From: Candidatus Eiseniibacteriota bacterium
Lineage (GTDB): Bacteria > Arandabacterota > Arandabacteria > JAGLYR01
Assembly: GCA_023132135.1 (NCBI GenBank)
Contig: JAGLYR010000225.1
Span: 1 to 6,411, forward strand
Length of the DNA stretch: 6,411 nt
Reading direction: 5' to 3'
The notes below the pieces were generated by a model. It saw only the letters and a list, made by a program, of their open reading frames with translations. It searched no databases and was not told the DNA's origin. A program made the translations under genes and the position numbers. Below, piece after piece: positions 1-6,386 of this stretch. How positions within the stretch are numbered: the first letter of the stretch is position 1; the number at the start of each line of letters is the position of its first letter.

Positions 1-536
1 CCGGTGTCGGGGCGGAAGAACGTGGGCAGGCCGAAGCCATCGCGCGGTCCATTGATGCTTGTTTGGATTTGCGCGTGCCGATTATTTCGGTGGTGATTGG
101 CGAAGGCGGCTCAGGTGGGGCAATTGCCTTGGCGGCAGCCGATCGTGTGATGATGCTGGAGCATGCCGTCTATTCGGTGATCTCACCCGAAGGATGCGCG
201 GCCATCCTTTGGACCGATCGGTCCAAAGCGCCGCGGGCGGCTGAGGCCATGAGGATGACGGCCCAGGATCTGCGGGATCTTGGGGTCATTGACGGCATTA
301 TCCCCGAACCCGTGGGTGGTGCCCACCGGGATCCGAGGGGCGCTGCTCTCCGGGTGCGGGAAGCCGTCCTCTCCAACCTCGCCAGGCTGGATCGGATCCC
401 GACGGACGAGCTGATCGAGCGACGCGTCGAGAAGTACTGGGCCATGGGCGTTTTCGAAGAAGAGGGGAAACCTGAAGGGGAAGACCGGGGTTCTGTTGAG
501 AATGGGGACGCCCGGGGGGAGATGGAGATCGGCTAG
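1..536 (+). CDS. accA: Acetyl-CoA carboxylase carboxyltransferase subunit alpha, C-terminal part (5' end outside window)
   Basis: This is the alpha subunit of the carboxyltransferase half of acetyl-CoA carboxylase, which moves the carboxyl group from carboxybiotin to acetyl-CoA to give malonyl-CoA, the first committed step of fatty-acid synthesis in the cytoplasm. The open frame enters at base 3 and gives 177 residues. Family-typical segments in order are [14 protein letters not shown], the glycine-rich [13 protein letters not shown] (crotonase-fold oxyanion region), [23 protein letters not shown], and [17 protein letters not shown] recognise these from E. coli AccA (about 319 residues), so roughly the N-terminal 150 residues lie upstream of the window. 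After the conserved tail (near 'KYWAMGVF') there are about 28 extra acidic and glycine-rich residues that look disordered. A TTG at 63 is only an internal codon, not the start. The gene ends one base before a terminator-like hairpin, so it is probably transcribed separately from the genes that follow. Confidence 0.95.
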   Translation, partial: GVGAEERGQAEAIARSIDACLDLRVPIISVVIGEGGSGGAIALAAADRVMMLEHAVYSVISPEGCAAILWTDRSKAPRAAEAMRMTAQDLRDLGVIDGIIPEPVGGAHRDPRGAALRVREAVLSNLARLDRIPTDELIERRVEKYWAMGVFEEEGKPEGEDRGSVENGDARGEMEIG

Positions 537-537
537 C

Positions 538-586
538 CCGCGTTTCTCGCCAGATGGGCGTCATGGCATGGCGGGACGCGGTTTTT
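538..586 (+). terminator. Likely rho-independent terminator after accA
   Basis: The outer stem CCGCGT (538-543) pairs with ACGCGG (576-581), and the inner stem CGCCA (548-552) pairs with TGGCG (569-573). An internal loop (TTCT against GG) separates the two stems, and the apical loop is 16 bases. A run of five T follows directly at 582-586. The element begins one base after the accA stop. The interrupted stem makes it weaker than a textbook terminator, but its position and the T-run fit termination of the accA transcript. I have not computed a folding energy. Confidence 0.55.
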
Positions 587-608
587 CTGTGGGTCCGAAG
601 GGTGGGAA

Positions 609-614
609 AAGGGG
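609..614 (+). promoter_or_regulatory. Ribosome binding site for the zinc-ribbon gene
   Basis: AAGGGG lies 10 bases before the ATG at 625. It supports that start over the longer open frame that runs back to 496, whose extra 43 residues overlap the accA end and the terminator-like hairpin. I see no convincing -35/-10 promoter pair between 587 and 624, although the operon would need one near here if the upstream hairpin terminates. Confidence 0.55.
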
Positions 615-624
615 ACATCGAAAC

Positions 625-795
625 ATGATCGATCGCAATTTGCTCGACATTCTCGCCTGCCCCGGTTGCAAGGGGCCGTTGACGTACGAGGCCGACCGGA
701 ATGCCTTGGTCTGCGACGCGTGCCGGCTGCGTTTCAGAATTGAGGACGACATTCCGATCATGTTATTGGACGAAGCCGAGAAAATCGAGGGATAG
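625..795 (+). CDS. Trm112/YcaR-family (UPF0434) small zinc-ribbon protein
   Basis: This is a 56-residue protein beginning MIDRNLLDILACPGCKGPL. It matches the bacterial Trm112-like family (YcaR in E. coli, about 60 residues). The first cysteine pair is CPGC (residues 12-15) and the second is CDAC, followed by the conserved 'R-L-R-F-R-I-E-D-D-I-P-I-M-L' ending with its acidic tail. In the family the four cysteines form a zinc knuckle or ribbon. The eukaryotic and archaeal relatives are activating partners of several SAM-dependent methyltransferases, while the bacterial role is poorly defined. The start is chosen from the AAGGGG ribosome binding site and the family's usual N-terminus. It is the first gene of a close-packed set, with 27 bases to the next gene. 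No methyltransferase lies in the window, so its partner is not visible. The family call is firm and the function is open. Confidence 0.9.
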   Translation: MIDRNLLDILACPGCKGPLTYEADRNALVCDACRLRFRIEDDIPIMLLDEAEKIEG

Positions 796-822
796 CCGGA
801 TGGGTCCGTCGGGTGGAATAGC

Positions 823-1230
823 ATGTGCTCGGTGACGCATCTTGCCGTAGGTGGTGTGCTGGGGGGGTGGGCGGGAAACAGCGGAGTGGCCTTTTTTCTG
901 GGGATCGTGTCCCACGTGGTGATGGATGCGGTTCCGCATTATGATACCAGGGACTTCCGGGTGGATGTAGCCCTGACAGCGGCGGGATTCCTTGCCGTTC
1001 TGGGTCTGGGGTACTGGAACAGCCCCGTTTTCTGGGGAGCGGTCGGGGCCGTGCTCCCCGATGTGGAGAACCTGCTCTGGAGACTGGGGGCTATCCGGGA
1101 GTCGTGGAGGATTTTCCCATCGCACACGCGCTTGATCCGGCACGGGAAACCCCTGACGGCGAGGGGAGCAATTCCGCAAGTATTCCTGATCCTGGGTTCC
1201 ATAGCGGGTCTTGTCCCTCTGGGAGGGTAG
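823..1230 (+). CDS. Small predicted integral membrane protein with conserved His/Asp motifs (resembles membrane-bound metal-dependent hydrolases)
   Basis: This 135-residue protein has about three to four hydrophobic stretches (roughly residues 7-35, 48-64, 66-80 and 117-133). Candidate metal ligands sit at membrane edges: H6, the cluster SHVVMDAVPHYD with H31, D35, H39 and D41, then LPDVENLLW with D80, and FPSHTRLIRHG with H101 and H107. This spacing resembles the YdjM/DUF457-type membrane-bound hydrolase group and small 'SH-x3-D-x3-H-x-D' membrane proteins, but I infer this from motif likeness alone. No reaction or substrate can be named. The ATG at 823 is preceded by GGGTGG (811-816) at a six-base spacing. 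GTG at 832 is a possible alternative start that would still keep H6 as its third residue. The stop is only eight bases before porU, which implies co-transcription and probably translational coupling. I see no clear signal peptide beyond the first hydrophobic segment. Confidence 0.7.
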   Translation: MCSVTHLAVGGVLGGWAGNSGVAFFLGIVSHVVMDAVPHYDTRDFRVDVALTAAGFLAVLGLGYWNSPVFWGAVGAVLPDVENLLWRLGAIRESWRIFPSHTRLIRHGKPLTARGAIPQVFLILGSIAGLVPLGG

Positions 1231-1234
1231 GGGA
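1221..1234 (+). promoter_or_regulatory. Ribosome binding site for porU, overlapping the previous stop codon
   Basis: GGGAGGG (1221-1227) and AGGGGA (1229-1234) lie 11 and 4 bases before the ATG at 1239. They overlap the stop codon of the membrane-protein gene. They fix the porU start at 1239, which places a signal peptide exactly at the N-terminus. The 45-codon open extension back to 1104 lies inside the upstream gene in another frame and does not look like secreted-protein sequence. The overlap suggests translational coupling. Confidence 0.65.
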
Positions 1235-1238
1235 CGGC

Positions 1239-4200
1239 ATGCGATTTGTGAGAGCCGTGCGAATTGGAAGACCCGTGATTCTGGTGTGCCTGGCGCTGGT
1301 CTTCAGCGGCGCGTGGGCCACAGGCGCCGCTCCCCTCTCGTCCGATGTGGTTCTCAGGACCTCTGATGAGGGACTGGTTATCTTCGAGTATCTGCCTGGC
1401 GAGCCTGCCGTGGTCCTTCTCGCGGACGGGTATGCAGCCCTGTCCCTTAACGGGACGGAAATGGCGGGCCCCGCCGGAGCTCCGGAGCTTCCTGTCCGGA
1501 GAGTGACCCTGGGTGTTCCTCACGGGGCGGAACTGACCATCCGGCTGGTACGGAGCGGATCCACCCCCATGGGGGTTCATCATCTGCGACCGGTCCCCCG
1601 GTGGGAGACCCCCACTGACGACGCCCGGCTGGGACGCGGAGTGTACGAGGAAGATTCCCGGTATTACGACAGCGGCTTGACCTATCCCGAAAACCCTGCC
1701 CGCATCATTCTCGATTCCGTGTTCCGGGGTCAACGTGTTGTTGTTGTCGAGCTCGCTCCCTTCCGGTACCGGACTGATTCGAAAGATATCGAGTTCATCG
1801 CCCCGATGACGGTGGGAGTGGAAATCCGGGGGGGTGATCGGTCGGCAGGGCCTGTCCCGGAGGATGTCCACGAGGAGTGGTTCCGCCGGAATCTGGTCAA
1901 TTACGACGTCGCTCGAGCCTGGCGGCAGCGCCCCGGGTATGGGAGGGCACGGAAGGCGACGGCGGGGTTTGAACAGGGAACCGGATGGTTCAAGCTGGGT
2001 ATAACGGACAAGGGTATGTACCGGGTGACCGGCGCCATGCTGAGTGACGCTGGAGTGGACCTCTCGTCTGTGGATCCGGGGAAGATGCGCCTTTTCTCGG
2101 GTGGTGGGCGGCCGCTGCCGGAGGATGTGGACCTGGACCGGATCAACAGCGCGTGGATGGACGAGTGCAGTATTTGGGTCCGGGATGGAGATCCCCAGGG
2201 CGTACTGGACAGCGATGACGAGATTGTGTTCTACGGCCTTGGCACCCAGAGCTGGGCAAACGACTACGACGGAAGTCTGCCTGAGGGCGAATGGTGGAGG
2301 AACGTCTACACCGACACGAATGTCTACTGGCTGGCTACGGGGGAAGCGACAGAGGGATCTTTCGCCGAGGCACCGCGCCGGATGGAGACGCGGCGGAGAG
2401 GTTGGGAGGCGGTGGAGGTGGTAGAGATGGCCAGTTCCTCCGTGTGGATCCGGGCGGAGAAGAACCGGATCGAGAATTTCGGGATTCCGTACGAAGACGG
2501 GTGGATGTGGGCGAACTTTGATAACGCGATCCATGAACAGCTCTTTCCTCTCGTCCTGGCGGATGTCGACACCAGCGAGACGGCGAGGTTGATCGTGCGG
2601 GTGTGCGGGCAGAGAAGTTCGAGCGCCAGGCACGGGGCCTCCGTCTCCCTTAACGGGCTGACCTTGGGGGGAGGGGCGTGGTTCTCGGACGGGTTTCTGG
2701 ATGTCGATACCCCGGCGGACCCGGTGGAGGGAACCAACTTCGTGGGAATCAAGGTGGCGACCTCGGACACGTCAGGCGTGGCTGAGATCACGCTGGCGTG
2801 GATGGAGCTCCAGTATCGGCGTTTCTTGACCTTGGGAGACCAGGTTCAGGCGCGGTCGCCCGACACGGCCGCAATCGCGCAGTACACAGTGAATCTGGAT
2901 GAGGCGACCGACGTGCTTGTCTTCGACGTGACCAATCAATTCTCGCCCGCGCGGCTGGACTCCGTACAGATCCCGGGGCTCACAGCCGTTTTCCGGGACA
3001 GCGCGTTTGCCGATTCCAGCATCCAGTACATCGTCGCCGCGGAGTTCCGGAACCCTGCGTACGTCAGGGCCAGCGAGCCTTCAGGTCTCCGGACCTTCAC
3101 GGGTCAGGCGGATTTCCTGGTGATTTACCACCCTCTCTTTGAGGAAGCCGTCGAGAGATTCGTTTCCCACCGACAGGTAGACTGGGATGTCCTCGCGGTT
3201 CAGGTGCACGACGTCTACGATGAGTTCTCCTGGGGTCTTTTCGACCCTGTAGCCATTCGGGATTTCCTGGCCTTTGCAGTGGACCACTACACGGGCCCCG
3301 GTAAGTCGGGACCCGGATTTGTCCTTCTGTTTGGCGATGCCAGCTACAACTACCGGGCCGAGGGATCCCTGACTATTCCCAACTATGTTCCTTCGTGGCA
3401 CGGGCGGTATCGCCGTGGGGCCGGCGACGTCTACTCAACGGACGATTGGTACGCGTACCTGGATCCCGGCGATGAGCTGATGGATGTTGCCATCGCGCGG
3501 TTCCCGGTCCAGACGGTTACGGAAGCCGAGGCCATTGTGAACAAGGTGATTGCGTACGATGCATCACCCGATTTCGGCCCGTGGCGCACGAGGGTTGTCA
3601 TTGCGGCGGACGATCTTGGAAAGCAATGCAACTTCAAACCGTGTGAAGTGGTCCACACGTTGGACGCAGAAGCCCTGGTCGAGGAGACATTTCCCGGGAT
3701 CTTCAATCTTGAGAAGATCTACCTGGCGGAGTACGAGTACGTGGCGTGCCTCAAACGGGAAGCGCAGGTGGACTTCCGGGCGGCGATGAATGACGGCGCG
3801 CTGCTCACCATGTTCATCGGGCATGGCGACCGGGCCAAGCTGGCCGACGAGGAACTGTATGTCTGGAGGTCGTCCGAACCTCCGGAGAATGCGGGAAAAC
3901 CGACCTTTTTCCTGGCAGGGTCCTGCGATGTAGCCGACTTCGCCCAGCCAACGGGCTCTTCCCTGGGGGAGAACCTGCTCCGGCAACCGCAGTCGGGGGC
4001 GGTTGCGGTGTTCTCATCGACGTATCTCGCGTACAGCGTGTTCAATTACCGGCTGCTTCGCGCCATGTTCTCTTTCCTGTTCCCGAATCAGGAGATTGCC
4101 GGCGGAACCATCGGTGAAGCGCTTCTATATGGGAAGAACCTCGTTCGCGATAGCGGGCAGGAAACCGGCAAGCCTTACCACAACGAAAGGCTGGAACTTC

Positions 4201-5285
4201 TGGGCGACCCCACCCTGAAACTGGCGGTACCCGATCTTCACGTGGAGATCACGGGGGTCGATTCGGACACGGTCAGATTCGTTCGTCGCGACGTGGTGTC
4301 CATTCACGGGAGAATCCTGGAAGAGAGTTCTCCCGTGAGGACCTTTGATGGGACCGCGTGGGTCGAGGTCTTCGGGACGGAGGACCTGTCCGGGCACGAC
4401 GCCGTCGACCACCTGGGACGGCCCCTGACCAATTGTTCTATGAGCCACATCGACTACGCCCTTCGGGGTCTTCCCATTTTCCGCGGGCAGGTTGCGGTGA
4501 ACAACGGGGAGTTCGATGCCGGCTTCATCGTCCCGCGAGACGCTGTTGAGGGATCGCTCGCGCGCATCAGCGTTTACGTCTCCGACGGGTACGCCGACGG
4601 GGCCGGGGTCGTGGATTCCGTGACGGTGGGTGGATTGGCCGACTCAGACGACGTCCAGGGCCCGATTTTCTCCATCAACGAGAGCGGAAACGCTGTGTCC
4701 GATGGGTCCATACTGCCCCTGGAGGGAACACTGGTCTGTTGCTTCGAGGATCCCGGCGGCGTCAACATCCAGGGCTTGAGCGATACCTCGGCCGTGCTTC
4801 TCATCATCGATTCCAGCGAATTCATCGAATTGACGGATGTGTGTCAATACGAATCCGGGAGTTTCACCCGGGCCTGCGCCGAGTACTCCTATTCCCTCCA
4901 GATCGGCAGCCACACGCTGGAGGTCCGGGCCATGGACAACATGGGAAACCGGAGCCAGCAGATGTTCAGCGTGGAGGTGGGGGAGGAAGGCAGGCTGGCG
5001 ATCTCGGATGTCTTCCCCTATCCGAATCCATTTGACGACGGGACGTATCTCATCTATGAACTGAGTCGTGATGCAGACGTGACGGTCCGGATTTTCACGG
5101 TTGCGGGCCATCCCGTTCGGAAGCTTGAAGCCGGGTACCAGTCGAGAGGGCAGCAGCATGTGTACTGGGACGGCCGGGACGAAGAACTGGATCAGGTAGC
5201 GAACGGGGCATATCTCTTCAAAGTTGACGCGCGGTCTGAGGGGGGCAGTGCGAGCGCCCTTGGAAAGGCCATGAGAATCAAGTAG
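1239..5285 (+). CDS. porU: Type IX secretion system sortase PorU (C25/gingipain-family cysteine peptidase)
   Basis: This 1348-residue secreted protein is the likely surface sortase of a T9SS, the enzyme that removes cargo C-terminal domains and links cargo to the surface. Domains in order: a signal peptide (RPVILVCLALVFSGAWA, cleavage near residue 27 or 31); a C25 propeptide-like region (PELPVRRVTLGVPHGA); the PorU-type segment from W250 (WFKLGITDKGMYRV, then DDEIVFYGLG); a beta-sandwich at about 445-530; and a C25 catalytic region at about 625-1000. The catalytic region shows LLFGD (D700), STDDWYAYLD (D735, D736), VAIARFPV, the dyad histidine in FIGHGD (H862), the nucleophile in LAGSCD (C896), and LLGDPTLKL (D990). 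Beyond it lie PorU-like beta domains (VNNGEFDAGFIVPRD; GSHTLEVRAMDNMGN) and a FlgD-like CTD from 1255 with PNPF (1262-1265). The H-to-C spacing of 34 is close to that of gingipains. Its 3' end is copied downstream as a tandem repeat. A general C25 protease is the alternative, but overall architecture and the porV neighbour favour PorU. Confidence 0.85.
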   Translation: MRFVRAVRIGRPVILVCLALVFSGAWATGAAPLSSDVVLRTSDEGLVIFEYLPGEPAVVLLADGYAALSLNGTEMAGPAGAPELPVRRVTLGVPHGAELTIRLVRSGSTPMGVHHLRPVPRWETPTDDARLGRGVYEEDSRYYDSGLTYPENPARIILDSVFRGQRVVVVELAPFRYRTDSKDIEFIAPMTVGVEIRGGDRSAGPVPEDVHEEWFRRNLVNYDVARAWRQRPGYGRARKATAGFEQGTGWFKLGITDKGMYRVTGAMLSDAGVDLSSVDPGKMRLFSGGGRPLPEDVDLDRINSAWMDECSIWVRDGDPQGVLDSDDEIVFYGLGTQSWANDYDGSLPEGEWWRNVYTDTNVYWLATGEATEGSFAEAPRRMETRRRGWEAVEVVEMASSSVWIRAEKNRIENFGIPYEDGWMWANFDNAIHEQLFPLVLADVDTSETARLIVRVCGQRSSSARHGASVSLNGLTLGGGAWFSDGFLDVDTPADPVEGTNFVGIKVATSDTSGVAEITLAWMELQYRRFLTLGDQVQARSPDTAAIAQYTVNLDEATDVLVFDVTNQFSPARLDSVQIPGLTAVFRDSAFADSSIQYIVAAEFRNPAYVRASEPSGLRTFTGQADFLVIYHPLFEEAVERFVSHRQVDWDVLAVQVHDVYDEFSWGLFDPVAIRDFLAFAVDHYTGPGKSGPGFVLLFGDASYNYRAEGSLTIPNYVPSWHGRYRRGAGDVYSTDDWYAYLDPGDELMDVAIARFPVQTVTEAEAIVNKVIAYDASPDFGPWRTRVVIAADDLGKQCNFKPCEVVHTLDAEALVEETFPGIFNLEKIYLAEYEYVACLKREAQVDFRAAMNDGALLTMFIGHGDRAKLADEELYVWRSSEPPENAGKPTFFLAGSCDVADFAQPTGSSLGENLLRQPQSGAVAVFSSTYLAYSVFNYRLLRAMFSFLFPNQEIAGGTIGEALLYGKNLVRDSGQETGKPYHNERLELLGDPTLKLAVPDLHVEITGVDSDTVRFVRRDVVSIHGRILEESSPVRTFDGTAWVEVFGTEDLSGHDAVDHLGRPLTNCSMSHIDYALRGLPIFRGQVAVNNGEFDAGFIVPRDAVEGSLARISVYVSDGYADGAGVVDSVTVGGLADSDDVQGPIFSINESGNAVSDGSILPLEGTLVCCFEDPGGVNIQGLSDTSAVLLIIDSSEFIELTDVCQYESGSFTRACAEYSYSLQIGSHTLEVRAMDNMGNRSQQMFSVEVGEEGRLAISDVFPYPNPFDDGTYLIYELSRDADVTVRIFTVAGHPVRKLEAGYQSRGQQHVYWDGRDEELDQVANGAYLFKVDARSEGGSASALGKAMRIK

Positions 5286-5359
5286 CATGCGCTTTTGGAA
5301 AAGCCATGGGAATCAAGTAGCATGCGCCTTTGGATAAGGCCATGGGAATTGAGTAGCAA
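5254..5359 (+). repeat. Three-copy tandem repeat (35 bp unit) duplicating the 3' end of porU
   Basis: The copies lie at 5254-5288, 5289-5323 and 5324-5359. Copies 1 and 2 match at 31 of 35 positions. Copy 3 differs from copy 2 by five substitutions and one inserted base, so it is 36 long. Copy 1 is the coding end of porU: its whole codons (from 5256) encode ALGKAMRIK plus the TAG stop. Read in the same unit phase, copy 2 would encode AFGKAMGIK and stop, while copy 3 is frameshifted and reads AFG then TAA. The unit length is not a multiple of three, so each copy lies in a different genomic frame. The array fills most of the porU-porV gap. Confidence 0.9.
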
Positions 5360-5365
5360 TGGACC

Positions 5366-5372
5366 GGAGAGG
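5366..5372 (+). promoter_or_regulatory. Ribosome binding site for porV
   Basis: GGAGAGG lies nine bases before the ATG at 5382 and directly downstream of the tandem repeat. It decides the porV start: the frame stays open back through repeat copies 2 and 3 (TTG at 5295, ATG at 5322), but only 5382 has a good ribosome binding site and gives a compact signal peptide. Confidence 0.7.
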
Positions 5373-5381
5373 ATCAATCAC

Positions 5382-6386
5382 ATGAGAAGGATATTGGTGG
5401 TGGTTGCGCTGGTTGTCGGGTTGGCTGGGTTGGGCGCACGTGAGGCTTGCGCTGTGTCGGAGGCAGCGGCTCCCAGCCTGATCATCCCGCCGGGGGCGCG
5501 GGCCTGCGGCTTGGGCCAGAGCTTCGTAGGGATTGCCGATGACGCCACAGCCATGTACTGGAACCCCGCGGGAATCGCCTTTACAACCGGGCGCAACGTG
5601 GCGCTGATGCATTCCCAGCTCATCCCGGAACTGGCGGACGATGTGTACTACGAGTATTTCGGGTACACTCAGGAAATCCAGGGACTGGGAATGCTCGGGT
5701 TAAGTTTCACGTTTCTGACGTATGGCAAGTGGCAGGCGATGGGTGAGAGCGGAGAAGAGGGGGACTTCTTCTCCAGCTATGAATTTGCCCTCGGGGGGAC
5801 CTACGCCGCTCTCCTGGCTGATAACATCTCCGCGGGAGTCTCCCTCAAGCTGGTGCACGTCAGCCTGGCGCCGGCCTCGGCGACCGTCGAGGGGGAGGAA
5901 GGCATCGGCACCAGTTTTGCAGCGGACCTGGGGTTGCTGTGGCGCCTGTTCCATGGGCGGGTAAACCTTGGCGCCAATCTCCAGAACATTGGTCCGGACA
6001 TATCCTTCATAGACGTTGAGCAGTCGGCGCCGCTGCCAAGGAATCTCAAGACGGGTGTGGGCATTGTGATGCTGCAATCGGATCTCAACCGGGTGCTGGG
6101 ATCGTTCGAGGTGAATGTTCCGCTGACGGGCCTGGAGAGAAAATTCGACGATTTCGCGGCATGGTCCGATGACGTAACACTCAATGGTGGGGTGGAGTGG
6201 GGATTCTCCAAGTTCCTGGCTCTCCGCGCGGGATACATCCATGATCCGGACGGGGACATCGAAGGAATGACGTACGGAGGCGGACTCCACATCTCGAGTG
6301 TGGGCCTCACTGTCGACTACGCCACGGTACCCAAGGCCAAGGACATCGGCCGGGAGGACAAGTTCTCTATTACCGTGGGTTTCTAG
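5382..6386 (+). CDS. porV: PorV/PorQ-family outer membrane beta-barrel protein of the type IX secretion system
   Basis: This 334-residue protein is predicted to sit in the outer membrane. In characterised T9SSs, PorV binds the C-terminal domain of translocated cargo and shuttles it to PorU. A signal peptide is clear (MRR, then ILVVVALVVGLAGLGA, cleavage near EACA at residue 24). The mature N-terminus carries the family hallmark: GARACGLGQSFVGIADDATA followed by MYWNPAGIA (about residues 38-66). This FadL-like opening is shared by PorV and PorQ. The remainder alternates in short beta-type segments (for example EFALGGTYAALLADNISAGV and LGLLWRLFHGRVNLGANLQNIG). The protein ends ITVGF, with the C-terminal aromatic residue typical of barrels assembled by the BAM complex. 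Its position directly after porU matches porU-porV adjacency in Porphyromonas and Flavobacterium and favours PorV over PorQ. The length is within the family's 300-400 range. It is probably co-transcribed with porU across the repeat-bearing gap. Confidence 0.82.
   Translation: MRRILVVVALVVGLAGLGAREACAVSEAAAPSLIIPPGARACGLGQSFVGIADDATAMYWNPAGIAFTTGRNVALMHSQLIPELADDVYYEYFGYTQEIQGLGMLGLSFTFLTYGKWQAMGESGEEGDFFSSYEFALGGTYAALLADNISAGVSLKLVHVSLAPASATVEGEEGIGTSFAADLGLLWRLFHGRVNLGANLQNIGPDISFIDVEQSAPLPRNLKTGVGIVMLQSDLNRVLGSFEVNVPLTGLERKFDDFAAWSDDVTLNGGVEWGFSKFLALRAGYIHDPDGDIEGMTYGGGLHISSVGLTVDYATVPKAKDIGREDKFSITVGF

Noticed and set aside
496-624. Longer start for the zinc-ribbon protein
   Set aside because: It would overlap the accA end and the terminator-like hairpin, adds 43 low-complexity residues absent from the family, and lacks the good ribosome binding site seen before 625.
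1104-1238. Possible N-terminal extension of PorU from an upstream ATG
   Set aside because: It overlaps the upstream gene in another frame and would bury the signal peptide. The ATG at 1239 has strong ribosome binding sites.
939-2633. Long antisense open frame of 564 codons on the - strand
   Set aside because: It runs opposite to porU and the membrane-protein gene, is rich in Arg, Pro and His with no recognisable domain, and is the expected shadow of a GC-rich coding strand.
5264-5331. Weak hairpins in the porU-porV repeat (AAAG/CTTT and CATG/CATG arms) as a terminator or attenuator
   Set aside because: The stems are four pairs each, broken by mismatches, and the U-run forms part of the stem. 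The pattern is better explained as a by-product of the tandem duplication.
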